Shown in pieces: positions 50,203 through 58,770 of a stretch of DNA of 64,000 nt. The notes beneath the pieces were generated by a model. It was not told the origin of the DNA. It did not search any database and worked only from the letters and a program-made list of their open reading frames with translations. Numbering within the stretch: the first letter of the stretch is position 1; every line of letters begins with the position of its first letter. Origin of the DNA: Leptospira langatensis (GTDB lineage: Bacteria > Spirochaetota > Leptospiria > Leptospirales > Leptospiraceae); assembly GCF_004770615.1 (NCBI RefSeq), contig NZ_RQER01000002.1, forward strand, positions 229,892 through 293,891, written 5' to 3'. Position numbers and translations under genes: made by a program.

Positions 50203-51843
50203 CTAATTCGCAGTCCTTCCCTGCAGATTTTCTTTTCGGTACGAATTCGGATTCGTACCTGTGATCTTCTTAAATTCCAAATAGAATGCGGATCTGGAAC
50301 TGAACCCAGCTCTGGATCCGATTTCCGTAGTATTCTCATCCGGGAATTGTTTGAGTAATCCTTTCGCTTCTTCCACTCTATACTGATTAATAAGAGAAGG
50401 AAAGTTCGTCTTGAACTCGGTATTGATCAGCTCGGAAAGTTGGTGAATATTGATCCCGAGCTCCTTAGCCATATGCTCTTCTTTTAAGGACTTAGTAAGA
50501 TAGATCTTCTCTTTTTCCAAAAGCGCCCCTATCTTCTTCACAAAATCGCTTATATCCAAGGAAGAAAGATGCGTCTTTCGAGAAGAGACTTCTTCTTCTC
50601 TTTTTCTTAGGATCTCTCTGGACAATAAGGATACGAATACAGTAAGCGCAGGAAGATAATACAAGACCCCATAGACTGCGATCCGATTGTATGGATAGAA
50701 GTCGAAATGGAAAATAGTCTTGTACAGATCTAAAAGCAGGAAGATCCCCCAAACGGTAATGAAGAACATTTCATAGATCGTATTGTTCCGGATAGAAGAC
50801 ACATGCGTCTTTCCGAAATAGAATAACATAAAACCGTAATTTAGAACTAGGACAAGAATGCGGTGATCGTACCAGAATTGGTAGAGTGGAATAAGAGGAT
50901 AGAGAATTCCAGTAAAACAAACCAACCAGAAAAGCGGAGACTTATAGATGAGTCCATTACTCTCCTTATTCCAGGAAGCCATGTATAAAAAGAAGGCAAC
51001 ATGGGTAATTCCCAAAAATAGAAAGTAATTGTGACGGAATAGGTTATTTGCATTTCCTGCGATGGACGCAAATTCGATCCCATGCAAGAAATATAAAGTA
51101 GCTGCCACAGCGGTAAGATGCAACAGCAGGGTTAAGAAAAGTACCTTCTTATATCTGAAATAAAAGAAAACATTGAATCCGATAGCAAGAGCCAGCACGA
51201 AACCCACTGCCAAGAAAAGGACAGAACGAAGACGAACAATAAGCATATAATCGTCTTCCGACAAAAGCCTGATCGGATAATTAATATCCTCGTTAGAAAG
51301 CACGTATAGATAGAAGGTCCGTTCTTCCTTAGGCTCCAATCGAATATTGAAGTGAGGAAGGGGAGAGATAAATTCGCCCCAAAGAGGGTCCATATCGTAA
51401 CCGGCAAACCCTGCCTCGTATTTTCCTTTGGAGTCCACGGAGCAAAGTTCTGCATCGGGTAAATTCAGCCAAAATAGAACGAGAGTCCTCAAAAGAGGAT
51501 CCGTTCCGTCGTTCGCGAGCTTAAACCGAAGCCAATTTCCTGCAGAATTCCTCTTAACACGAAGAACGTTCCCAGCATTAAGATGCCATTCCAACTGGTT
51601 AAGGGAATTGATCGTCTCCGGCTTACAATGCTGGAACTGATACCCACGGTATCTATACTCGATCTTAGAACTAATATTCTCCGCTTGAGAAGCAGAAGAG
51701 AGGCGGATCGTATCGGGAACGGGGGCATTGGGAGCCGCAGAGATCCCAATGCTAGCGGAAAGGATCAGAAAGATGGATCCGAAGAGCATTTTTGGGAACG
51801 AAAAAGAAAGGAACCTGCGAAATTTATGCTGAAAATGCCCCAT
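50203..51843 (-). CDS. Membrane-bound 7TMR-DISM receptor with AraC-type DNA-binding domain
   Basis: The 546-residue protein combines a signal sequence, a periplasmic 7TMR-DISMED2-like beta domain (about 50-190; WLRFKLANDGTDPLLRTLVL), a seven-helix membrane domain (about 205-410) and a cytoplasmic AraC helix-turn-helix pair (about 435-540; INIHQLSELINTEFKTNFP; AGFSSRSAFYLEFKKITG). It is thus a one-component transcription factor that must bind DNA at the membrane. It ends eight bases from ychF (convergent), and its upstream side faces the sbtA leader. Confidence 0.85.
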   Translation of the reverse strand: MGHFQHKFRRFLSFSFPKMLFGSIFLILSASIGISAAPNAPVPDTIRLSSASQAENISSKIEYRYRGYQFQHCKPETINSLNQLEWHLNAGNVLRVKRNSAGNWLRFKLANDGTDPLLRTLVLFWLNLPDAELCSVDSKGKYEAGFAGYDMDPLWGEFISPLPHFNIRLEPKEERTFYLYVLSNEDINYPIRLLSEDDYMLIVRLRSVLFLAVGFVLALAIGFNVFFYFRYKKVLFLTLLLHLTAVAATLYFLHGIEFASIAGNANNLFRHNYFLFLGITHVAFFLYMASWNKESNGLIYKSPLFWLVCFTGILYPLIPLYQFWYDHRILVLVLNYGFMLFYFGKTHVSSIRNNTIYEMFFITVWGIFLLLDLYKTIFHFDFYPYNRIAVYGVLYYLPALTVFVSLLSREILRKREEEVSSRKTHLSSLDISDFVKKIGALLEKEKIYLTKSLKEEHMAKELGINIHQLSELINTEFKTNFPSLINQYRVEEAKGLLKQFPDENTTEIGSRAGFSSRSAFYLEFKKITGTNPNSYRKENLQGRTAN

Positions 51844-52317
51844 TTACTTTAATATCCCAGAGATATCGCCTCTTAGGAGGATACCAGGATTTTTTGTTCG
51901 AGTCACCCTCTTTTTTAAGCCAATCGAACCGAAATCAAAAACAGTACAAAGTTCTAAGTGAAAATCCTAATTTATGTTTTTAAATCTAAAATTATAATCT
52001 TGGAAATGAAAAGAATCCGGGTAAATTCCAGTCCTTAAAATTTAGAAATCTTAGACCTCAGTTTAGATTTTTATCAATTCTTTCCTATAAAATTTCTACT
52101 ATTAGGCTCGCCAAAGAATCTCGAAACAGGCGAATTTTCGTTATTTATCCCTTAAGAATGATGACAGCTTGGCATAAGTCAATTAGGATTAAGCACCCTA
52201 TGCTGAATTATTAGGCAGCTCTTAATATAACGTTTAGATTTTATAATTTTTTACAATCTACCGTATTTTTTAGTGTCCAATTTTATAAGTTTGGAAGGTC
52301 TTGTATTATATATTCCT
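51844..52317. other. AT-rich divergent gap before the sbtA leader
   Basis: This 474-base stretch lies between the start of the 7TMR-AraC gene and the structured leader of the symporter. It is strongly AT-rich with no convincing ORF. TATTAT (52304-52309) and TATATT (52309-52314) are plausible -10 elements that would put transcription start at about 52316-52321, just where the first stem of the leader begins. A matching -35 was not evident, which may mean activator control. Confidence 0.45.
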
Positions 52318-52408
52318 TCTCGGATGAAGGGAATCGCTCTCGATCGGACTCCAAAGAAGAGAAAGACGGGCCTGAGGAAAGCCATCCGAGAATCTTAAAG
52401 GAGATTCT
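52318..52408 (+). promoter_or_regulatory. Candidate cis-regulatory RNA (riboswitch-like leader) of the SbtA gene
   Basis: A 9-bp perfect closing stem TCTCGGATG (52318-52326) / CATCCGAGA (52383-52391) encloses 56 mostly unpaired, purine-rich bases (GGGAATCG..., GAAAGACGGGCC, TGAGGAAAGC). The 3' arm overlaps a second 7-bp hairpin AGAATCT (52389-52395) / AGATTCT (52402-52408), whose loop contains the ribosome site AAAGG and which ends right before the ATG. Closing the first stem would prevent the second and free the ribosome site. This is the typical arrangement of a translational switch; the ligand is unknown. Confidence 0.6.
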
Positions 52409-53395
52409 ATGGATATTCATGCCGTTGTGGAGAACGTCCTTAACCCCCCAGTATTGTTTTTCTTCCTGGGAATGGGGGTAGTTCTTTTTAAATCAGATCT
52501 GGTAGTTCCGGATCAGATCGGAAAGTTCTTCTCCATGTTTCTTTTGTTCTCCATCGGGTTCAAAGGTGGACACGAGCTTTTCAAAACTCCATTCAGCGAA
52601 GAGCACCTTTACGTTCTCTTAGGCTGTATGTTTATGGCGATGTTGGTTCCTGTCTATGCGTACTTCGTACTCAAGATCAAACTCGATCGTCCAAACGCTG
52701 CCGCTCTTGCCGGATCCTTCGGTTCCATCAGCGCGGTTACTTTCGTTACTGCAGGAGCCTTCCTTCATAACGTTGGCCAAGAATTCGGTGGATTCATCGT
52801 TGCCGGTATGGCACTTATGGAATCGCCAGCTATTGTTGTAGCGGTTATTTTGGACAGGATCGGTCGCACTAAGGCTGAAAGCACTGGCAGTGGCAAGGGT
52901 TTCTCTTGGAAGCATTTGCTTCATGAAGCATTCTTCGGATATTCCATCTACTTGTTATTAGGCTCTTTGATCGTAGGTTACTTCACCGGTGAATCCGGAT
53001 GGAAGAAAGAATCTCCTTTCTCCGAGAACCTTTTCCAAGGGATCTTGACCCTGTTCCTTTTGGACATGGGTATTTCCGCTGCGAAACGCTTCAAAGAATT
53101 GAAGAGCGTTGGTTCCTTCTTGATCTTTGCCGCTCTTTTCTTGATGGCAGTTAACGCTACCTTAGGATTAGTTTTGGTGAAAATCATCGGAATGCCGCTC
53201 GGCGACGCGTTCATGTTCGTAGTTCTTTGCGCTTCCGCTTCTTACATTGCGGTCCCTGCTGCAATGAAAGGTTCCATTCCTGAAGCGAACCCAAGTATCT
53301 ATCTCACTGTAGCTCTATCGATCGTATTCCCGATCAACATCATTGCGGGAATCCCTCTTTACTACTACTTAGTGAAAACAGTTCTCGGAGTGTAA
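52409..53395 (+). CDS. sbtA: SbtA-type sodium-dependent bicarbonate symporter
   Basis: A 328-residue membrane protein with about ten helices in two inverted repeats. The two substrate loops are visible as GSFGSISAVTFVTAGAFL (about 102) and CASASYIAVPAAMKGSIPEA (about 280). SbtA uses the sodium gradient to import bicarbonate in cyanobacteria; homologues occur in diverse bacteria. No SbtB (PII-like) gene is adjacent. The ribosome site is inside a hairpin that can sequester it. A terminator follows. Confidence 0.9.
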   Translation: MDIHAVVENVLNPPVLFFFLGMGVVLFKSDLVVPDQIGKFFSMFLLFSIGFKGGHELFKTPFSEEHLYVLLGCMFMAMLVPVYAYFVLKIKLDRPNAAALAGSFGSISAVTFVTAGAFLHNVGQEFGGFIVAGMALMESPAIVVAVILDRIGRTKAESTGSGKGFSWKHLLHEAFFGYSIYLLLGSLIVGYFTGESGWKKESPFSENLFQGILTLFLLDMGISAAKRFKELKSVGSFLIFAALFLMAVNATLGLVLVKIIGMPLGDAFMFVVLCASASYIAVPAAMKGSIPEANPSIYLTVALSIVFPINIIAGIPLYYYLVKTVLGV

Positions 53396-53443
53396 TCCGC
53401 TCCTTTCAAAGTTAGATTAAACCTACTTTGAAAAAACAGCAAG

Positions 53444-53482
53444 GTCTGTCCGACTTCAATTGGAGGTCGGATGGACATTTTT
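53444..53482 (+). terminator. Intrinsic terminator after the SbtA gene
   Basis: A 14-bp stem GTCTGTCCGACTTC (53444-53457) / GAGGTCGGATGGAC (53463-53476), with a few G-T pairs and a 5-base loop, is followed by ATTTTT. A smaller hairpin TTTCAAAGT (53404-53412) / ACTTTGAAA (53425-53433) lies directly after the stop and lacks a T-run. Downstream genes probably have their own promoter or depend on readthrough. Confidence 0.75.
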
Positions 53483-53576
53483 GTAAAAAATGAAACGCCA
53501 TCGCCTGCGTTAGGCGATCCCCAAAATATGACCGGATCAACAAACCCGGTTTAAATGAAACTGGAGGAAGAAGAAT

Positions 53577-55553
53577 ATGAAAGTTCTCGACTTGATAAAG
53601 AATAGAACCATCGAGCCGACGAAATCTTCTCTTAAGTGGATTTCCTTTTTCGGTATGATCTACCTGATTCCCTCTTTAGGAATTTTCGGACAGGATAAAC
53701 CGGCGGCACCAGCACCGGCCCCTACAGCCGGAACAGTTGCAACTCCTGCAGCTACTCCCGCTCCTGCTGCTCCGACCCCGGAAGAGGAAGAGGAGAACAA
53801 ATATGTTTCTCCTTTGAAAGCCAATGGCTTAACCCCCGACTATAACAGATCCATGTTGATTGAGCCGGAGTTATCTAGAAAGGTGACTACTCGCAAAAAA
53901 GCATGGTTAAATGACTGGGTCCGCGTGGGCGCTTATATCCGTCCCCGCTTCGAAGATAGAGAAAACCTCGCTTTCGACAAAGCGAACAAGGGCGATATCT
54001 CTCGTATCATGCAGACCTCTCAATTGTTCTTCATTATAGATCCAAGTCCTTATTTCTCTATGAAAGTAAATATCCAGGACGCAAGAGTGTGGGGTGGTGA
54101 AACTCCAGCTTCTCCTGGGGACGTTCGTGCGAACACTTTTGCCGGTACCGCGACTACGGTGACTGCGGGACAAAGTTCCATTAACCCTGCAGGCTTGACC
54201 ACTCTTCGTGAAGGATGGTTCATGCTGAAGAAACTTCCTTTGGATGCAAAATTGCAAATCGGTCGCCAGATCCTCTCTTACGGGGACCAAAGGATGATCG
54301 GCGGAGCGAACTGGACCATCAACGGTCTGTCTTATGACGGAGCTCGTTTGATGTTTGACCACGATACGTTCAATATCCATTTGCTTGGTTACAAATTGGT
54401 AGGGAACCAAAGTGGTCCGAACGGAGTTCTTTCTGCGAACGCTCCTGTAGGAACTAGCGTAGGACAACCTGACAAGTACTTAGTGGGAACTTATAACACC
54501 ATCAAACCTGCGAAAGATTGGTTCTTGATCGATGTGTATTCCTTGGGTATTTTGACTCACAAGACCCCTATGTCTAATACTCCTCCAAGCCCTACTACAG
54601 CTGCATTTGCGAACGGAGCGGATAATACTCCAAACGCTTGGAATAAACAGCAAGACAACTTGATCACTACAGGTTTCCGGATCACAAACCGTACTGCAGG
54701 AAATAACCTTCCGAAAGAGGGGCCTTGGGGCGGATGGGATTGGACCTTGGAAGCCGCTTGGCAATCCGGTTCTACAGGAACCAGAGTGGATAACCTAGTA
54801 GGTGGACAAGATATTACTACTTCCGCTACGATTGACGGAACTACGTATACTCAGAGTATTGCTGGAACTAAAAACCAAAAATACACCGGTCAATTCTATG
54901 TTTTCCAAACTGGTTATACCTTCGCGCAAAAACTTCGTTTAGGAGTTCAGTGGCAATATGCTTCCGGTGATGGGAATCGCCAAGATGGAAGCAATGGAAC
55001 CTTCCAAACTCTGACCAATCCTCGATTCGGAGTAATCCCTTACTTCAATAACGTCGCGGGTCTTTCCGAGAATATCGATACCAAGAACTTGAGAAGTTTC
55101 ACTGTGAACGCTTCCTATAAAACGGACTCTTTCGGAACCTTCTACTTCTCCTATTTTATCAACAATAAAGCAATGGTGCAAGACTCCTGGTATGCGATCA
55201 ATGGAACGAGCAGTGCAACCGGCAACGTGAGTACTGAAGCAAATAACGGTTCTACTACCCATTATCTAGCTAAGTTGGGAAGAAATATCTACAACGAGTT
55301 CGATATAGGTTGGAACTATACGATAAACGACTATTGCTCTCTGTGGCTCGGAGCAGGATTCTTAACTGCGGGAGATGCCGTTAAGAATGCAAGAAATGCG
55401 CTTTATACCTATTCGGTTAACAATACAACTGGAGCAGTTACTTTGACTCCTACTGCAGTATTGAATAATATAAGCGCACCGTCCGTCTACGGTCCTGCGG
55501 GAGCAGCGTCTCAGGCCAGAATGTTCTATCTGCAAGTTAACGCTGTATTCTAA
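53577..55553 (+). CDS. Alginate-export-family outer-membrane porin
   Basis: A 658-residue precursor with a signal peptide (cleaved near FGQ|DK, about residue 39), a Pro/Ala repeat linker with a Glu run (about 42-75), and a large beta barrel of the Alginate_exp/OprB-like type. Diagnostic strands include WVRVGAYIRPRFEDRENL, GREGWF-like LREGWFMLKKL, LDAKLQIGRQILSYGDQRMIG and GLSYDGARLMF. It ends in an aromatic residue (NAVF), the usual barrel signature for BAM recognition. Solute unknown; placement suggests an anion or bicarbonate pore (inference). Confidence 0.88.
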   Translation: MKVLDLIKNRTIEPTKSSLKWISFFGMIYLIPSLGIFGQDKPAAPAPAPTAGTVATPAATPAPAAPTPEEEEENKYVSPLKANGLTPDYNRSMLIEPELSRKVTTRKKAWLNDWVRVGAYIRPRFEDRENLAFDKANKGDISRIMQTSQLFFIIDPSPYFSMKVNIQDARVWGGETPASPGDVRANTFAGTATTVTAGQSSINPAGLTTLREGWFMLKKLPLDAKLQIGRQILSYGDQRMIGGANWTINGLSYDGARLMFDHDTFNIHLLGYKLVGNQSGPNGVLSANAPVGTSVGQPDKYLVGTYNTIKPAKDWFLIDVYSLGILTHKTPMSNTPPSPTTAAFANGADNTPNAWNKQQDNLITTGFRITNRTAGNNLPKEGPWGGWDWTLEAAWQSGSTGTRVDNLVGGQDITTSATIDGTTYTQSIAGTKNQKYTGQFYVFQTGYTFAQKLRLGVQWQYASGDGNRQDGSNGTFQTLTNPRFGVIPYFNNVAGLSENIDTKNLRSFTVNASYKTDSFGTFYFSYFINNKAMVQDSWYAINGTSSATGNVSTEANNGSTTHYLAKLGRNIYNEFDIGWNYTINDYCSLWLGAGFLTAGDAVKNARNALYTYSVNNTTGAVTLTPTAVLNNISAPSVYGPAGAASQARMFYLQVNAVF

Positions 55554-55571
55554 GAATATTCGAGGAGATAT

Positions 55572-57293
55572 ATGACGATACTCGCTCACCTCGCGATCGC
55601 AGCCTCCCTGATATTGCCCTTCCTGATCGGAAGGGTATTGGGGTTGGATTTTTTGGGAAGCGATAGTCCTCTTTTGATCGGCTTGAGTTTGCAAGCCGGT
55701 CTGGGAGCGTTTATCGCGCTTTATGTTAACGGGTATGAGAAGGAGAGAAAGGCTCTCGTTCTACTCGGTTATGCCTTCTTCTTCCTAAGTACGGGACTTT
55801 GTTATCTCGTAGGCAAGAGTTTGTGGCTCATCCTGTTCTGGGAATTGTCCACGATCAGCGCATTCTTGTTGTATGTAGGAGGAAAATGGAACGACGCATC
55901 TATCCGTAGCTTCGTGGCCTTGGTTGCTGCAGGCGGGATCGGTGCCTTTTGTTTTACTTTCTGGATCTTTGCAAGCAATCCTCATGCGGGTCTTTTCTTC
56001 TTGATCTTAGGACTTCTCATCAAGTCCGCATTCTTCGGAGTGCATTATTGGTTGCCGGAAGCGCATGCGGGAGCGCCTGCTCATGCCTCTGCCGCTTACT
56101 CCGGTTTACTCGTGAACCTTCCTTTGGTTTTATTCTCTAAGTTTGCGGTTCCCTTACTTCCTGGAACTCATTATGCATATATCTTGATCCCTCTTGCCGG
56201 GATCGGAGTGTTATGGGCAGGGATCACCGCATTATTCAGCAAGGAAGTGAAGAAGTCGATCGCATATAGCACTGTGGAGAACATGAACTTTCTCTGGCTT
56301 TGCCTTCTTCTTTCCGCTCTTTGGCAGAGTAGCGAGCAAGAGAGTCTACGTTCTTTGAGCAAGGCATTCGGCGTTTTATTCTTAATCTCTCTCGTTCATC
56401 ATAGTATCAGCAAGACATTCCAGTTCTTATTCTTCGGATATCTTACTAAACTTTCCGGTTCTTCGAATTCGGATGAGAACACAGGTGTAGGAAGAATTAG
56501 CGGAGTTCCTACATTTTTGGCGGCTCTTGGGACCATGAGTTTTCTTGCGATCCCCGGGACTACTGGCTTCTTGTCGGAAGCGACCTTCATTAAGTTATTC
56601 TCCGCCGTTTTGGAAGTCACTGATCTAAGTGCGGCTCTTATCCTTCCTCTTTTGATCTTGGTTTGCACAGGTCTTGCTGTGGGAGCTGCGGCTCACCTGA
56701 AACTCTTCTTAGGACTTGTTCTGTCCAGGCCTAGGAAGAACTTCGAGGATCATGGCACAAATAGGATGATCAACGCTTCCTTGGTATTGACCGGGGCTTT
56801 GGTATTACTCGCACCAGTTGTCATTCTTTCATTAGCAAATTATTATGCAGTTCGTGTGGACTGGTTGGATGTTTCCTGGTTCCGAGGGATCGGGATCTTG
56901 GACGTTATAGGTTTAGTCATTCTCCTATCCGTGGGAATGTTAGGGCTCAGACACAAAATAAGACAGAGAAAACTGTGGGATTGTGGCGGTTTATTCGGCG
57001 GATCGGAGGTGGCGATCACAAGCTCGGCAGTTTCCGATCCGCTAGCCGCTCCTTTAGGGAAGTATTTCACGGATGAAAGCGGAAGCTCTAGACTGGATAA
57101 CGGATTCATTCGTATTCTCTTAAGACTTCTATCTTCTTTGAAGGCTAAGATCCGGGGAGCGGATGATGAGTCTATCTCTGTGGATTTGACGTATTCTTCT
57201 TTTACAGTGTTAGCAATCTTGATCGTAATCATCGTCGTTCGTTTGGCGGAGGGGGGCATTTGGTCACAACTACTGTCGTTTTGGACATACTGA
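55572..57293 (+). CDS. Hydrogenase-4/complex-I-like antiporter subunit (HyfB type)
   Basis: A 573-residue protein with about 14-16 membrane helices. It carries the Mrp/Nuo antiporter signature LILGLLIKSAFFGVHYWLPE AHAGAPAHASA (split here). The helix-5 Glu is kept in LFWELSTISAF and the lysine in LLIKSAF; the broken-helix lysine of NuoM appears as Asn in SGLLVNLPLVL. A further Lys stands in HHSISKTFQFLFFG. It opens a six-gene run, 18 bases after the porin gene. Confidence 0.85.
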   Translation: MTILAHLAIAASLILPFLIGRVLGLDFLGSDSPLLIGLSLQAGLGAFIALYVNGYEKERKALVLLGYAFFFLSTGLCYLVGKSLWLILFWELSTISAFLLYVGGKWNDASIRSFVALVAAGGIGAFCFTFWIFASNPHAGLFFLILGLLIKSAFFGVHYWLPEAHAGAPAHASAAYSGLLVNLPLVLFSKFAVPLLPGTHYAYILIPLAGIGVLWAGITALFSKEVKKSIAYSTVENMNFLWLCLLLSALWQSSEQESLRSLSKAFGVLFLISLVHHSISKTFQFLFFGYLTKLSGSSNSDENTGVGRISGVPTFLAALGTMSFLAIPGTTGFLSEATFIKLFSAVLEVTDLSAALILPLLILVCTGLAVGAAAHLKLFLGLVLSRPRKNFEDHGTNRMINASLVLTGALVLLAPVVILSLANYYAVRVDWLDVSWFRGIGILDVIGLVILLSVGMLGLRHKIRQRKLWDCGGLFGGSEVAITSSAVSDPLAAPLGKYFTDESGSSRLDNGFIRILLRLLSSLKAKIRGADDESISVDLTYSSFTVLAILIVIIVVRLAEGGIWSQLLSFWTY

Positions 57294-58150
57294 TCCAAAC
57301 ACTATCGTTTCTATTGCTTCCGTTCTTATGCGGAGGCGTGCTCCAAAAGATCAGGGCCTATTCCCAAGGAAGAAGGGGAGCTCCTGTATTACAAATTTTT
57401 TATGATACAGTCCGGATGATCAAAAAGTATCCGATAGACGGTCCATTCTCCGGATTCTTTTCGGAAAGCTCCGCGATCTTTGCAGCCACATTCGGTCTGG
57501 TACTCTGGTCCCTTGTTTCCTTCGAGTGGGCTTCTCTGTTATTCATTCCATTCTTGATCGGGATGATCCGTTTCGCTACGGTTGCGTATGCGGTAGAGAA
57601 CGGGACTTCTTTCGGTGGAATGGGAGCCGCAAGAGAAGCGCTTCTTTTCATCTTCGGGGAACCGATCATGATCCTTATCCTCGTGGTATTCGAATCCAAT
57701 GTGGTCTTTCAGGCGAACTTTGCGAATCTTTCTTTCGGGATCCTGTTCTTCTTAGGAGCTACGTTAATCGTCTTGTCGGAACTTTCTAAGCCTCCTTTCG
57801 ACGATCCTAGAACCCACCTGGAACTTACCATGGTGCATGAGGCCATGCTTTTAGAAGCTTCCGGAAGAACTCGAGCACTCTTTGAGCTTGCTCATCAATT
57901 CAAGACTGCTTCTCTTTTTCTTCTTCTTACCAAATTGGGTTTAGAGCATATGGAAGTCTTTTTCGGACTCGTCTCTTTTCCGATCTGGAAGGAACTCGCA
58001 GCTTTCGGAGGAGCCATTCTATTCTCCGCTCTTATCGGCTATTGGGAATCGAATAGCACTCGCAGGAAATGGATCTGGATCCCGGAACTTCTGGGACTCA
58101 ACTTCATCTTCATGCTGATACTAGGCATTCTCTTGAAAATAGGTAAATAA
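57260..58150 (+). CDS. HyfC/NuoH-like membrane subunit
   Basis: A 296-residue protein with eight or so helices, homologous to the subunit that joins the membrane arm to the hydrophilic arm in complex I and group 4 hydrogenases. It has YSQGRRGAPVLQIFYDTVRM, VAYAVENGTSFGGMGAAREAL and DDPRTHLELTMVHEAMLLEA, the conserved acidic loop of HycD/HyfC. The TTG start at 57260 overlaps HyfB by 34 bases and has GGAGGGG upstream; TTG 57281 is the alternative. Confidence 0.88.
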   Translation: MVTTTVVLDILIQTLSFLLLPFLCGGVLQKIRAYSQGRRGAPVLQIFYDTVRMIKKYPIDGPFSGFFSESSAIFAATFGLVLWSLVSFEWASLLFIPFLIGMIRFATVAYAVENGTSFGGMGAAREALLFIFGEPIMILILVVFESNVVFQANFANLSFGILFFLGATLIVLSELSKPPFDDPRTHLELTMVHEAMLLEASGRTRALFELAHQFKTASLFLLLTKLGLEHMEVFFGLVSFPIWKELAAFGGAILFSALIGYWESNSTRRKWIWIPELLGLNFIFMLILGILLKIGK

Positions 58151-58152
58151 AC

Positions 58153-58770
58153 ATGAGCACAGATCTTACTTACCTGATCATACTTCTCACGGGAGTAATG
58201 ATCCTCTTAGAGAACCGTCTCAAGAGGGTTGTCATTCTTCTCGGAGTCCAGGGTTTCTTACTTCTTCTTCCTCTTTTTCAAGAAGAAGGAGGGGACGGAT
58301 TCCATTCTATTTTCCTCGCGGGAATGGTAATCGTCTTCAAAGGGCTCCTTACCCCTATCATTCTCTTTTGGACCGCAAGAAGGATCAATTCTCCTGAATC
58401 AACTTTTCCTAAAGTAGGTTATCTTCCTACACTCGGGCTTTTGTTTGCGGGAGCGGCTGCGAGCTTCATTTTCATGGGAGCAATCTCCGCATTCTTTGGA
58501 AAGGCTCACCAGTTCGGTTTATTGTATGTTCTTCTTCTCATCTATGTGGGAGTGATCGGTTTTATCGTAAGAAGGAACTGGGTGGGAGTCATCGCCTGTT
58601 TCAGCATCTTCGAGAACGGGACCTTCTTACTTACTCTTCTCTTGAAATCCGGAGTTCCGATCGGAAGCGAGCTTGGCTCCTTCTTGGATGCGGTGCTTAT
58701 TATCGGAGCAGGAGCAGCGCTTCGGATCAACACCGAGAAAGAAATGGATAAAGGAGAAAGTTTCAGATGA
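58153..58770 (+). CDS. HyfE-like membrane subunit
   Basis: A 205-residue protein with about six helices. The start LTYLIILLTGVMILLENRLKR and the segment RRNWVGVIACFSIFENGTFLL match the HyfE/NuoK-like proteins of hydrogenase-4 complexes. It lies two bases after HyfC and overlaps HyfF by four. No HyfD gene is present, and none seems deleted, as the spacing is tight. Confidence 0.85.
   Translation: MSTDLTYLIILLTGVMILLENRLKRVVILLGVQGFLLLLPLFQEEGGDGFHSIFLAGMVIVFKGLLTPIILFWTARRINSPESTFPKVGYLPTLGLLFAGAAASFIFMGAISAFFGKAHQFGLLYVLLLIYVGVIGFIVRRNWVGVIACFSIFENGTFLLTLLLKSGVPIGSELGSFLDAVLIIGAGAALRINTEKEMDKGESFR

Noticed and set aside
52360..52383. TGAGGAAAGC resembling the conserved GAGGAAAGTCC of RNase P RNA
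   Set aside because: Only a short local match. The rest of RNase P RNA (several hundred bases) is missing, and the element sits inside a 90-base leader.
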